From assembly GCA_965221175.1 (NCBI GenBank), contig OZ244867.1, positions 1-64,000 on the forward strand: DNA of 64,000 nucleotides. Reading direction: 5' to 3'. The translations under genes were made by a program, and so were the position numbers. Positions 56,867-64,000 of this stretch are shown piece by piece (position 1 is the first letter of the stretch; each line of letters begins with the position of its first letter). The notes beneath the pieces were generated by a model. The model was not told the DNA's origin. It searched no databases and saw nothing but the letters and a program-made list of their open reading frames with translations. This DNA comes from JAJDZL01 sp965221175 (GTDB lineage Bacteria > Pseudomonadota > Gammaproteobacteria > Arenicellales > JAJDZL01).

Positions 56867-57505
56867 TTACCGCGGTTGCGATGCGATGACCAACACTTGT
56901 CGTACGAAACGAATCCCTTGGGTACGCGCCGCGATCATCACTAGTGCGTACTGGACTGTGAGAGCGACAAGGTACCAACCGCAAACGGTCCATGATGCAT
57001 CGGTGAAAGGCGCCGCGGTTCCAAAAGAAATCAGGAACAGAAAGACAAGACCGGTTAGATCACGCGAGAACAGCCAGGAGCGATGCGCCTCTCGAACACG
57101 ATTTTCAGCGTTGAAGAACTCATAAATTTGGTACCAAAGTCGGTTCTGGTCAACTGGGTCCTCCGGGAAGGGTCCCCAATTCTGCTTTAAACGGTTCGGG
57201 TCAGCACGGTGCTCTTCGTATAGATGAACGGCGAAGGCACGACTACCGGGAAGAGGATGTCGCCACCGCCAGTAAACGATACGGGCTTTTGCCGTAGGTG
57301 ACCATAGTGTGTCCAGAACAAAGACCACGGTTGGCGCGATTGATCCAATGAGACCATCCTTGATGGACATACCTTCCAGCGACGCAACGAATGTCGAGAG
57401 GTCCGCATGAGAAATGATCACCGCCCAAAATACCACAACATTGAACGCCACTGCCGTCCATAGTTGTAGCTTGTAGGAGTCTTTGAGGTATTCGATGGTC
57501 ATCAT
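56867..57505 (-). CDS. Four-TM membrane protein, partner of the MBL protein
   Basis: A 212-residue protein with hydrophobic helices at about 14-34, 50-67, 150-168 and 173-193. The loop between the second and third pairs (about 70-145, containing YWRWRHPLPGSRAF, WGPFPEDPVDQNRLWYQIYE and NRVREAHRSWLFSRD) is soluble and charged and probably cytoplasmic. The first codons MMTIEYLKDS follow a short AT-rich leader. I know this architecture as an accessory gene next to signalling or defence proteins but cannot assign a function. Confidence 0.65.
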   Translation of the reverse strand: MMTIEYLKDSYKLQLWTAVAFNVVVFWAVIISHADLSTFVASLEGMSIKDGLIGSIAPTVVFVLDTLWSPTAKARIVYWRWRHPLPGSRAFAVHLYEEHRADPNRLKQNWGPFPEDPVDQNRLWYQIYEFFNAENRVREAHRSWLFSRDLTGLVFLFLISFGTAAPFTDASWTVCGWYLVALTVQYALVMIAARTQGIRFVRQVLVIASQPR

Positions 57506-58576
57506 CTATAAATGGGGGCCAAATTGTACATTGCAACAAACGCAACCAAATCGAACGCGGCGGCGAAAGGATGCTTGGCGATAGGGGCTGAATCGCCAAG
57601 CATAAACACCGACCACAGCAGCGGTGACTTACGGAGCGTGGAGCATAGTTGCTCACAGACTTGTCTCCACTCATTGATGATTCGAACAGAAAATCTACTT
57701 GACAGCCGGAGGTAAGAAAATCGTTCAACAAGGATTGGTTAATGCTGAAAAATATATCGCTGAGCCGAGATTAGAGGAACGATGTTCACATACAGTGGAA
57801 TCCGCGTTCACATAAAATGGAATAGGCAATTTGAGCTGAAACGATTTCGGAACAAATTAATCAATGAGTAAAACCGAGATTCCATGTACGTAAAGAAAGA
57901 CAAACCGAAATCCTAAAAACACAAACAGCCCCTGTACCATTAAACAGCAATTATTTTGTAAGAAAGTGGAAAGGATCGTTGAATCCATTCTCTCCACTCC
58001 CAGAATGACCAATCGGGAAATTAAAGAGCGAATGGCGGATTCTTCTAAAGAGGAAGGAAATTATTTTTCGGTGATTTAGCCATGTATATAAATCTTTTAT
58101 CTAGCGCTCGTGGTCCACACGATTCCGGCGTTGCTGCATGTTGGCATGTTTGCGATCGCCTGCGGGATAGTTACCGGTTTAAAATACCCTAACATTGGAT
58201 TCTACACCGCATAGTTGACAGTTCCCAATTTTTGTATTGGTTCAGTAATTAAATGGATACCTCCGGAGCAAATACTGGCATCATAGGTGCCAAGCCGGAA
58301 GAACTGGTGCGAAATCATTCATTCAAACTCAGGAGATATCCAATGAGTTCCAATCGACAGCGTATCCCTTCTTTCAAACCTAGGACGTTCGAATGACTGC
58401 TGGTCAGATTCGACGCGGACCCTTTACTTATAAGTCGCGCTTCGAGTCCATCTTTTTCACAACGATCAGGGTTAAAGTTGGTGATTCTATAGGTACAGCC
58501 TCCATAATAAGCCATAAATGGAAGAAAGCGGGTAGCGAAGAATCGGTCGAGGGACTATTCCTCGTCACAAACAAGC
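57506..58576. other. Degraded region left of IS256 copy 2
   Basis: About 1.07 kb with no complete gene. A plus-strand fragment near 57955-58080 (VERIVESILSTPRMTNREIK, ERMADSSKEEGNYFSVI, stop) and a minus-strand fragment at 58315-58515 look protein-like but belong to no family I recognise. GTTCACAT..AGTGGAA direct repeats at about 57786 and 57811 may be IS-end scraps. Confidence 0.35.
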
Positions 58577-59968
58577 GAGCTAAGCCCGAAAGTAGTGCGT
58601 GGGGTGAAATCACGCGGCTACCTGGTTGTCAAACTGCTTCGTCTCAATCCCGTCTTTGAATTGTATACCTTCTATCACTTTCCCGAGTTGCCTGAATCCT
58701 CGCAACCTGCGCCAGTTGTGTTGCGCACAAATACCCAGCTTGAACATCATGCACAACATCCCCTTTCGGCTTAAACACCCTTTCGAGCGACGCGTCCGAT
58801 GACGGATCGTCGCAAACGTCGATTCAATCGGGTTGGTGGTGCGCAAGCTTAGCCAGTGCACCGCCGGGAAATCGTAAAACGCCAGCAACTCTTCGCGGTC
58901 CTTCTCTAAACACTCTGTGGCTTTCGGATACTTGTCCTGGTAGGTGTCGATGAATTGATCCAATGCACGCTGTGCATCGGCTCGAGTCTCGGCCATCCAG
59001 ATCTCATGCAAGGCCTCCTTGGCTTTCGGCTGTGCCGACTTCGGAAGCGCATTCAACACATTCGCGGTCTTGTGCACCCAGCAGCGCTGGTGACGGGTGT
59101 CCGGATAAATCTCATCCAGAGCCGACCAAAACCCCAGCGCACCGTCGCCAACCGCAAGCTTCGGCACGTTCATCCCACGCGCCTTCAGATCCAGCAACAC
59201 CTCGCGCCAGCTCTGCGTAGACTCGCGAACCCCGTCTTCGATCGTCAATAACTTCTTCTCGCCTTGATCATTCACCCCGATCACCACCAGCGAACACAAC
59301 TTGACATCCTCGCTGCGCAATCCGCTGTATATCCCATCCACCCACAGGTATACCCATCGCTCCCTGCTCAAATCCCGCACCATCCACTGATCACGCTCTT
59401 CTTCCCACTCCGCTTTCAGTCGCGACACCACTGCAGTGGAAAATCCTTTGGCTTCCTGACCCAGCAACACGCCAAGCACATTGCCCATCTCACCGCTGCT
59501 GATGCCTTTCAGATACAGCCATGGCACAAACGCCTCCAGCGTGCGTGTCTTTCGCACATAGGGCGGAATCAGGCAGGAGCGAAACGTCACCGGCTCTCCA
59601 GTGGTCGAACGCACCTTGGGAATCTTCACCGTCACCGCACCAATGCCCGTCTGAATTTGGCGTTGCTGATGGTAACCGCTTCGAACGACCGTCCGATGAC
59701 CGCTTTCGGTATACTGGCCATCATACTTCGCCATAAGCTCGTCTAATTCGGCCTCAACCCCCAGTGCGATCAGCTGACGGGCTCCGGTTTGAATCAGATC
59801 CGTGAGCGGGTCTTCAAAAAGTTCTCGATTTTCAAATGAAATTACGTTATCCTTACTCATAGTGGCGTACCTTTCTGGTTTCTTGTAATAAATGTGTTCA
59901 TTTACATGTTAAACCAGATACGCCACTTTTTTTTCAAACCTCCCACGCACTACTTTTGGGCTTAGCTC
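58577..59968 (-). mobile_element. IS256-family element, copy 2
   Basis: 1392 bases, same length and orientation as copy 1. Ends begin GAGCTAAGCCCGAAAG on the left and GAGCTAAGCCCAAAAG (reversed) on the right. The seventh base is A at both ends here and T at both ends in copy 1. No direct target duplication. Confidence 0.9.
58610..59860 (-). CDS. IS256-family transposase, copy 2
   Basis: A 416-residue mutator-type transposase, nearly identical to the one at 28771-30021, with the same catalytic regions (WVDGIYSG, VGDGALGFW, NPIEST). Differences include MSKDN for MNKDN, QTGARQL for RTGARQL, and DQWMVRDL for KQWMARDL. Intact. Confidence 0.95.
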   Translation of the reverse strand: MSKDNVISFENRELFEDPLTDLIQTGARQLIALGVEAELDELMAKYDGQYTESGHRTVVRSGYHQQRQIQTGIGAVTVKIPKVRSTTGEPVTFRSCLIPPYVRKTRTLEAFVPWLYLKGISSGEMGNVLGVLLGQEAKGFSTAVVSRLKAEWEEERDQWMVRDLSRERWVYLWVDGIYSGLRSEDVKLCSLVVIGVNDQGEKKLLTIEDGVRESTQSWREVLLDLKARGMNVPKLAVGDGALGFWSALDEIYPDTRHQRCWVHKTANVLNALPKSAQPKAKEALHEIWMAETRADAQRALDQFIDTYQDKYPKATECLEKDREELLAFYDFPAVHWLSLRTTNPIESTFATIRHRTRRSKGCLSRKGMLCMMFKLGICAQHNWRRLRGFRQLGKVIEGIQFKDGIETKQFDNQVAA

Positions 59969-60155
59969 TAGAGGTAGACATACCTGCTATTGGTTGCATA
60001 TCTTCGCTAGCTATTACGTCAATAGCGGATACGACAGCAGAATCTGACAACGATATGAAGTTAGGTGGTTTAATCCCATTGTTTTTCAGTTCCGCAGAAA
60101 CGGAATTGTATTTCTCCATTGTTACAAGGACATGTTCAAAAAAAACCATATCCAA
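59969..60155 (-). pseudogene. Unrecognised gene fragment cut by IS256 copy 2
   Basis: Codes for MDMVFFEHVLVTMEKYNSVS, AELKNNGIKPPNFISLSDSA, VVSAIDVIASEDMQPIAGMS and then runs into the element. The sequence looks like a normal soluble protein start. I find no continuation on the other side of the IS. Confidence 0.4.
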
Positions 60156-60209
60156 TACTAGGACTCGTCGGCTTGCTCTTCAAGAAAAAGATAGACAGAA
60201 ATAGAAAAT

Positions 60210-60377
60210 ATGACGCAAATTAATAACGAAAATCGTCGTGCGTCAACTAGCGCGAACGTATATCCATCCAAAGGTGATGTTAACGAACATATTGTCGTTC
60301 GAATGCGAGCGCGCATCGCAGTCGTTATTCTGTCAACGTATTGTGATAGACACGTCATTGAAAATCTTCTTGATTGA
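60210..60377 (+). CDS. Small unrecognised ORF
   Basis: A 55-residue frame: MTQINNENRRASTSANVYPS, KGDVNEHIVVRMRARIAVVI, LSTYCDRHVIENLLD. Protein-like, with A-rich sequence before the ATG but no clear ribosome site. No family recognised; could be a gene fragment. Confidence 0.25.
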   Translation: MTQINNENRRASTSANVYPSKGDVNEHIVVRMRARIAVVILSTYCDRHVIENLLD

Positions 60378-60598
60378 AGTGCACAGCCTGACGAGGCTCA
60401 CATACCAACAAGGGATCGCAGAAACACATGCTTTCAACCGTAGAATGACTCTATCTACGCGTGAGTTCAGCGCGCCGAAGAACCGCAACCGGGTGGGCAG
60501 CGGGGCGACGGCCGAACACCAAGAGAAGATGTCGCTGTCCCGCCATTTCCCCGCAATTCGAAGCCTGCCAATCATCGATCCCAACCCTATCTCCGTCG

Positions 60599-61045
60599 TT
60601 ACTTCGGTACGCAGCAACATTGATAACAATACAACATCGTCGCGCCAAACTCACCGACCTCTAGCGAGTAGGAAACACCCTTGGGGATGAACATCCAATC
60701 GCCGACACCTAGTTCCTGACCGTCAAATCTGATTGACCCGTTAACAATGAACCGAATTCCATCCCCTTCGCTATGGCTATGCTCTTTGATCTGTGCACCC
60801 GGTTCAGCAACCGATATAAAAAATTGCGCGCCTTTCCCTTCCCAATAAACCGGCAACTGCGACTTGGAAATACCCTTCGGTGTATTGGCTATCTTGAGGG
60901 TTTCGCGCAATTTTACGGAGTTCTCGTTTCTCGATGTGATTACGGTTTGTTTTTGTTGAGCACTAATACCGAGTAATGCGTGGTGCTGTTTTATGCGTGC
61001 AACACCTTCTTCGAAGGTGATGAAGTCGTACTCATTTCCTGACAT
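60599..61045 (-). CDS. Cupin-domain protein
   Basis: A 148-residue protein from the ATG at 61045, chosen because GAGGAGAAG lies 5 bases before it; an upstream in-frame start adds 68 residues without family features. The cupin_2 core is EPGAQIKEHSHSEGDGIRFIVNGSIRFDG (metal-binding His-x-His) and LGVGDWMFIPKGVSYSLEVG. It is a small metal-binding beta barrel, a sensor or enzyme of unknown substrate. The C-terminus has an unusual CYQCCC cluster. Confidence 0.8.
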   Translation of the reverse strand: MSGNEYDFITFEEGVARIKQHHALLGISAQQKQTVITSRNENSVKLRETLKIANTPKGISKSQLPVYWEGKGAQFFISVAEPGAQIKEHSHSEGDGIRFIVNGSIRFDGQELGVGDWMFIPKGVSYSLEVGEFGATMLYCYQCCCVPK

Positions 61046-61542
61046 GACTCTTCTCCTCTGTTCAGTGTATAGCAACAAAATTATAGTGACAGTTAGGATG
61101 AGACGGGAGGGCAAATTTTTGCTTGTGCAATTTTTCGTTTCAGGGGTGATATCGAGGTGAATTTTCTGAAATTTAATCGTGATTAACTCCCCTGCGTTGT
61201 TATTTTGGGCGCTGCGGGAGCGATTCGGCATAGAAATCTTGAAAAACATGGCAATGCGGCAGAATTGGGCCGCATCAATCCTGCCGCGGTAGTGGCTAGC
61301 ATCGAATTGCGTGCCTGCGGATGCTCTAGTCCCCGTAGAAACACGAGCCTAGCTAAACAACATGACTCTTCTTCCGAAAAGTAAAGGTACTAATCATGAT
61401 CATGCACTTCTAGCGTGTTGTAGGTCGTAAGAAATCTGATCCATAACAAGTAGATTAGGAACTATTTGTATTAATTTTATTGTTTCAATTGTTAGAATGA
61501 TTTGTATCATATCGTTGTTCTCAAAATTCGAGAGCAATACAT
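61046..61542. other. Divergent promoter region
   Basis: About 500 bases between the cupin (minus) and DUF1353 (plus) genes. ATGCGGC and GCCGCAT at 61254-61275 form a perfect seven-pair hairpin without a T run. It may be an operator or an RNA structure; nothing else is seen. Confidence 0.35.
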
Positions 61543-61983
61543 ATGGACAATTCTGTAAGCACGAACACTAAGAGACCATCGCGAATTGTAGGAAAGCCTC
61601 TGCGAACAGAGAGGCTACCTTGTGGGAAACGTAAGCTGCTTTGCGACCTAAAGGTTGAACTTAATCAGATTCAGGTCAACCGAACTTTCTCGGGGTTGAT
61701 CACGGTCAACTCGGGGTTCGTTACGGATTTTAGTTCTATTCCTACACTATGTCATTGGATTGTGCGATGGTCAAAAGTGGACATTGCAGGTGTTGTGCAT
61801 GATTGGCTGTATGCAAAGGGTTGTTTGACACGCACTCAATCTGATGAAATATGGAGAATAATAGCAGTCTCAGGACAACACTGCGCTAGTGACGTACAAG
61901 CATATATATGTTGGATAGGCCTCCGTATTCTTGGTGGATTTGCATGGCGTAAGCATAAGAAATTACGCCATGAAATTTCGTAG
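61543..61983 (+). CDS. DUF1353 protein
   Basis: A 146-residue protein. The DUF1353 core is seen: VNSGFVTDFSSIPTLCHWIV (P/S-GF-TD-aSIP), DIAGVVHDWLYAKG (HDxLY) and TQSDEIWRIIA. Family members are found in phage and mobile regions and often next to tail or accessory genes; the function is unknown. No other phage gene is near. It stands alone with its own promoter region. Confidence 0.75.
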   Translation: MDNSVSTNTKRPSRIVGKPLRTERLPCGKRKLLCDLKVELNQIQVNRTFSGLITVNSGFVTDFSSIPTLCHWIVRWSKVDIAGVVHDWLYAKGCLTRTQSDEIWRIIAVSGQHCASDVQAYICWIGLRILGGFAWRKHKKLRHEIS

Positions 61984-62535
61984 TTGGATTGACTATCCAC
62001 CGCCTAGTGGAAAGTTTCTCACCGATCTCATGGAATCGGCGAGCAACGCCTTGGAATCGAATGGCGGCGACTGAGGCGGTGGTAAGTCTGCATACGGGAA
62101 ATTTTTATATGCCTACCCATGCGCAGCCAGACGACAGGTGAGGCATCTACAAACTAATTTCACATTGGAAACTCGCCATCCCTTTCAGAGTCATTTCATA
62201 TTGGACAACACTCAGAGTTTCGAAACTAAACTGGTGGTGTTATCATCTGCTAGCGATGGGGATACACTAACCACCCGGTACGGAGGGTCGAATACTCCCA
62301 TTCTGGAGTCGGATTAAAGGAGCAGGGCAGGGGTTCGTGGTTTTGCGATTTGGGTGGCCTGTAACCAAGTTCTCAAGGGTCGTCATTAGGCAAAAGGAGG
62401 TTCTACACAATTAGGTGAGTTAGGTAGTCAAGTGATGATGCAGAATGAAGAGTATTCAAGTTGGCTTTACCGAAGATGGTCGCATCGACAAGTTCTTAAC
62501 GGCATAGTCGCGTCAGGTAATTAGGCAAGCATGTA
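61984..62535. other. Intergenic region before the defence-like pair
   Basis: About 550 bases with no protein-like frame. It could be a remnant of an element boundary, as a few GC-rich stretches alternate with AT-rich ones. No RNA structure was recognised. Confidence 0.3.
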
Positions 62536-63765
62536 ATGTACATTGACTCGATCACTTTGAAAGATTTTCGGACGTTCAGGAAATCGTCTATTGAATTCGT
62601 ACATCCTGATTGCCAGGCACCTTTCCTTTCCGAGCGTCCGAAGTTTGCGAACATGAACCTTATCATTGGTGGAAACGGCTCCGGAAAAACGACCCTACTG
62701 AAGGGAGTGGCACTTGCCGCGCTTGGTCCTGCGGTGGCTGAGTCTGGGATTTACCCGTATCACTTAATCCGAAGATATTGCGGAAAGTCAGTTGAAAATG
62801 GAACGCTAATCAGGGCGACTTTCACACCAAGTAGTCAGGATCGAAAAGGAAATTTTCCTGACGAAATATCGCAAGTTGAATCCGAAATTCGCATCGACCA
62901 ACTTGGAGACTTGGAGCGGCTCAAATGGACGCATCTGGATGAAAAAATATGGCATCCAATCTATAGCGAGAGTTCGGACGTTTTTTTCTTCGTCGGATAT
63001 GGTGCAAATCGCAGAGTCGAGAGTTTCGAGCGGGTCGATGCGGCTAGACGTCGAGCGTCATCCTTCACGCGAGCGCGGCGCATCATGAGTCTGTTCGAGG
63101 AGTCTTACTCCTTGCTTCCGTTGAGTTTTTGGCTACCGCGATATCAGTCTGAAAATCCAGAGCGATTCGAGCAAGCGCGGACGCTGATTAACCGGCTTCT
63201 TGGACGAGGTCGGTATCATTTGACGGATGAGATGCGGGACGGCGAATACATTTTTCGGCATCGTCAGTCGCTAATTCCTTTTCCGGCCCTGTCGGACGGA
63301 TATCGAGCTTTTATCGGGTGGATCGGTGATCTGCTTTTTCATGTCTGCGAGACGTGTCCAGAAGGAAAGAAACTCGATCAGAATCAAGGTATCGTTTTGA
63401 TTGATGAAGTAGATCTGCATATACATCCAAGGTGGCAAAGGAATTTGCTACCTAGTATTGCTCGATCACTCCCGAAGATACAGTTCATCGTCACGTCTCA
63501 CAGCCCACTTCTGGTGGGATCCCTTGAATGGTGCAATGTTATTATCGCGAGGCGGAGGAGGACTGGCAGTGTTCTGGATCATGTTGAGGTCGACGTTTCG
63601 AAGCTGGATGCTGATCAGATCCTTCTGACGGAACTTTTTGGTCTGAATTCGACACGTTCCACAGGTCAAACTCTCCGTCTACGAGAGCTTCTCGAAGATG
63701 CCCGTGGGGGTGATTCTTTGTCTGCTCGGAAGTTGATGGCCGAACTGTCGGGCCTTGATTCGTGA
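62536..63765 (+). CDS. AAA ATPase of a Septu-like (PtuA) defence pair
   Basis: A 409-residue ABC/SMC-type ATPase. MYIDSITLKDFRTFRKSSIE, Walker A GGNGSGKT (45-52), a long insertion, YGANR, SLIPFPALSDGYRAFIGWIGD (signature region), GIVLIDEVDLHIHPRWQRNL (Walker B) and FIVTSHSPLLVGS (switch His). Its stop overlaps the GTG start of a small Cys-rich gene. An ATPase of this type plus an HNH protein is the composition of Septu (PtuA + PtuB) anti-phage systems. The ATPase would sense infection and activate the nuclease. Confidence 0.82.
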   Translation: MYIDSITLKDFRTFRKSSIEFVHPDCQAPFLSERPKFANMNLIIGGNGSGKTTLLKGVALAALGPAVAESGIYPYHLIRRYCGKSVENGTLIRATFTPSSQDRKGNFPDEISQVESEIRIDQLGDLERLKWTHLDEKIWHPIYSESSDVFFFVGYGANRRVESFERVDAARRRASSFTRARRIMSLFEESYSLLPLSFWLPRYQSENPERFEQARTLINRLLGRGRYHLTDEMRDGEYIFRHRQSLIPFPALSDGYRAFIGWIGDLLFHVCETCPEGKKLDQNQGIVLIDEVDLHIHPRWQRNLLPSIARSLPKIQFIVTSHSPLLVGSLEWCNVIIARRRRTGSVLDHVEVDVSKLDADQILLTELFGLNSTRSTGQTLRLRELLEDARGGDSLSARKLMAELSGLDS

Positions 63766-64000
63766 TTCGCTATGACATTTCCCCACGCAAGTTGCGCACG
63801 CTAATCAAGCAGCGCGTGCCTGGTTGGATTGAGAGGGCTCAAAAGCGGACTGAATTATTCCGAAACCTAAAAAAGTACAAAGAAAAGAGTTCAATCTGGA
63901 GTGAAGTGAAGCCGGTATTCATGGACGTGCAAGGGGGAGCCAAGTGCTGTTTCTGTGAGCGAAAGTTCGAGGAGGCTGGTCTCGGTCGGTACGAACTCGA
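63762..64000 (+). CDS. HNH-nuclease-like protein (PtuB-type), cut by the window edge
   Basis: Starts at GTG 63762 in a GTGA overlap with the ATPase gene. MIRYDISPRKLRTLIKQRVP, then GAKCCFCERKFEEAGLGRYEL. The CxxC pair followed by ..YEL is the first half of an HNH zinc-finger nuclease, where YELeHYrPK would normally follow. Only about 79 residues are visible. Confidence 0.7.
   Translation, partial: MIRYDISPRKLRTLIKQRVPGWIERAQKRTELFRNLKKYKEKSSIWSEVKPVFMDVQGGAKCCFCERKFEEAGLGRYEL

Noticed and set aside
61254..61275. Hairpin as a transcription terminator
   Set aside because: The stem is perfect, but no T run follows on either strand, and it lies upstream of both neighbouring genes.
1..64000. CRISPR array, tRNA or rRNA genes
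   Set aside because: I saw no regularly spaced repeats of 20-40 bases, no tRNA cloverleaf with a CCA-type end and no rRNA-like sequence. A covariance search could still find a tRNA I missed.

Overview
The window looks like a fragment of a proteobacterial, probably gammaproteobacterial, chromosome (or large integrated element) that is heavily loaded with insertion sequences. The evidence is an oligoribonuclease of the Orn type, Gram-negative trimeric-type porins with a signal peptide and a terminal Phe, LPS/capsule-type sugar genes, and many IS3, IS110, IS256, IS1634-like and IS481-like elements, intact and decayed. Host genes are moderately AT-rich; several intact transposases are visibly GC-richer, which suggests recent arrival. 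No tRNA, rRNA or CRISPR array was seen. The species cannot be named from the sequence.

Layout. 1-2868: an IS3 element cut into a PD-(D/E)XK-type gene, then a two-gene AAA ATPase + PIN-like module in which both genes carry one single-base frameshift. 3181-8725: a catabolic block with a class III aminotransferase facing an ornithine-cyclodeaminase-family enzyme, oligoribonuclease, and the large and small subunits of aconitase X. The last pairing suggests cis-3-hydroxy-L-proline to proline catabolism. 8976-9970: a HicBA-like module with a frameshifted toxin, two near-identical palindromes, and a truncated second HicB-like gene. 10078-20225: a type IV coupling-protein-like ATPase with an unusual C-terminal domain, an inverted, internally deleted copy of it, two inverted porin copies (one headless, one intact) and transposase debris.

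20535-40138: a surface-glycan cluster with two GT25 and four GT4 glycosyltransferases, a GT2-like enzyme, a TylF-type methyltransferase, two tandem TupA-type ATP-grasp genes, an ATP-grasp of the sugar-transferase-associated type, a sulfatase-fold membrane protein, and a SAM methyltransferase present as one nonsense-interrupted copy plus two fragments. The cluster has grown by local duplication and been damaged by IS insertion. 40176-45650: nested IS elements (an IS110 precisely inside an IS4-like transposase gene), another IS110 and decayed IS481-like sequence.

46040-50764: a compact, co-directional run of exported or membrane proteins: an M48-like HExxH protein, a secreted unknown, a two-TM anchored unknown, a trypsin-like serine protease with a visible His-Asp-Ser triad, a secreted unknown and a small ORF. 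I recognise no described system with this composition, and it is the best candidate for something new. 51090-53640: an IS1634-like element inside an IS3 remnant. 54368-57505: a multi-pass membrane protein, a truncated DUF3800 gene, and a two-gene module of a four-TM protein plus a ComEC-like metallo-beta-lactamase-fold protein, another candidate accessory or defence system. 58577-59968: a second, same-orientation copy of the IS256 element; the two copies bracket about 28 kb. 60599-64000: a cupin, a DUF1353 protein and, at the right edge, an AAA ATPase with an overlapping Cys-rich HNH-like gene that resembles Septu (PtuAB).
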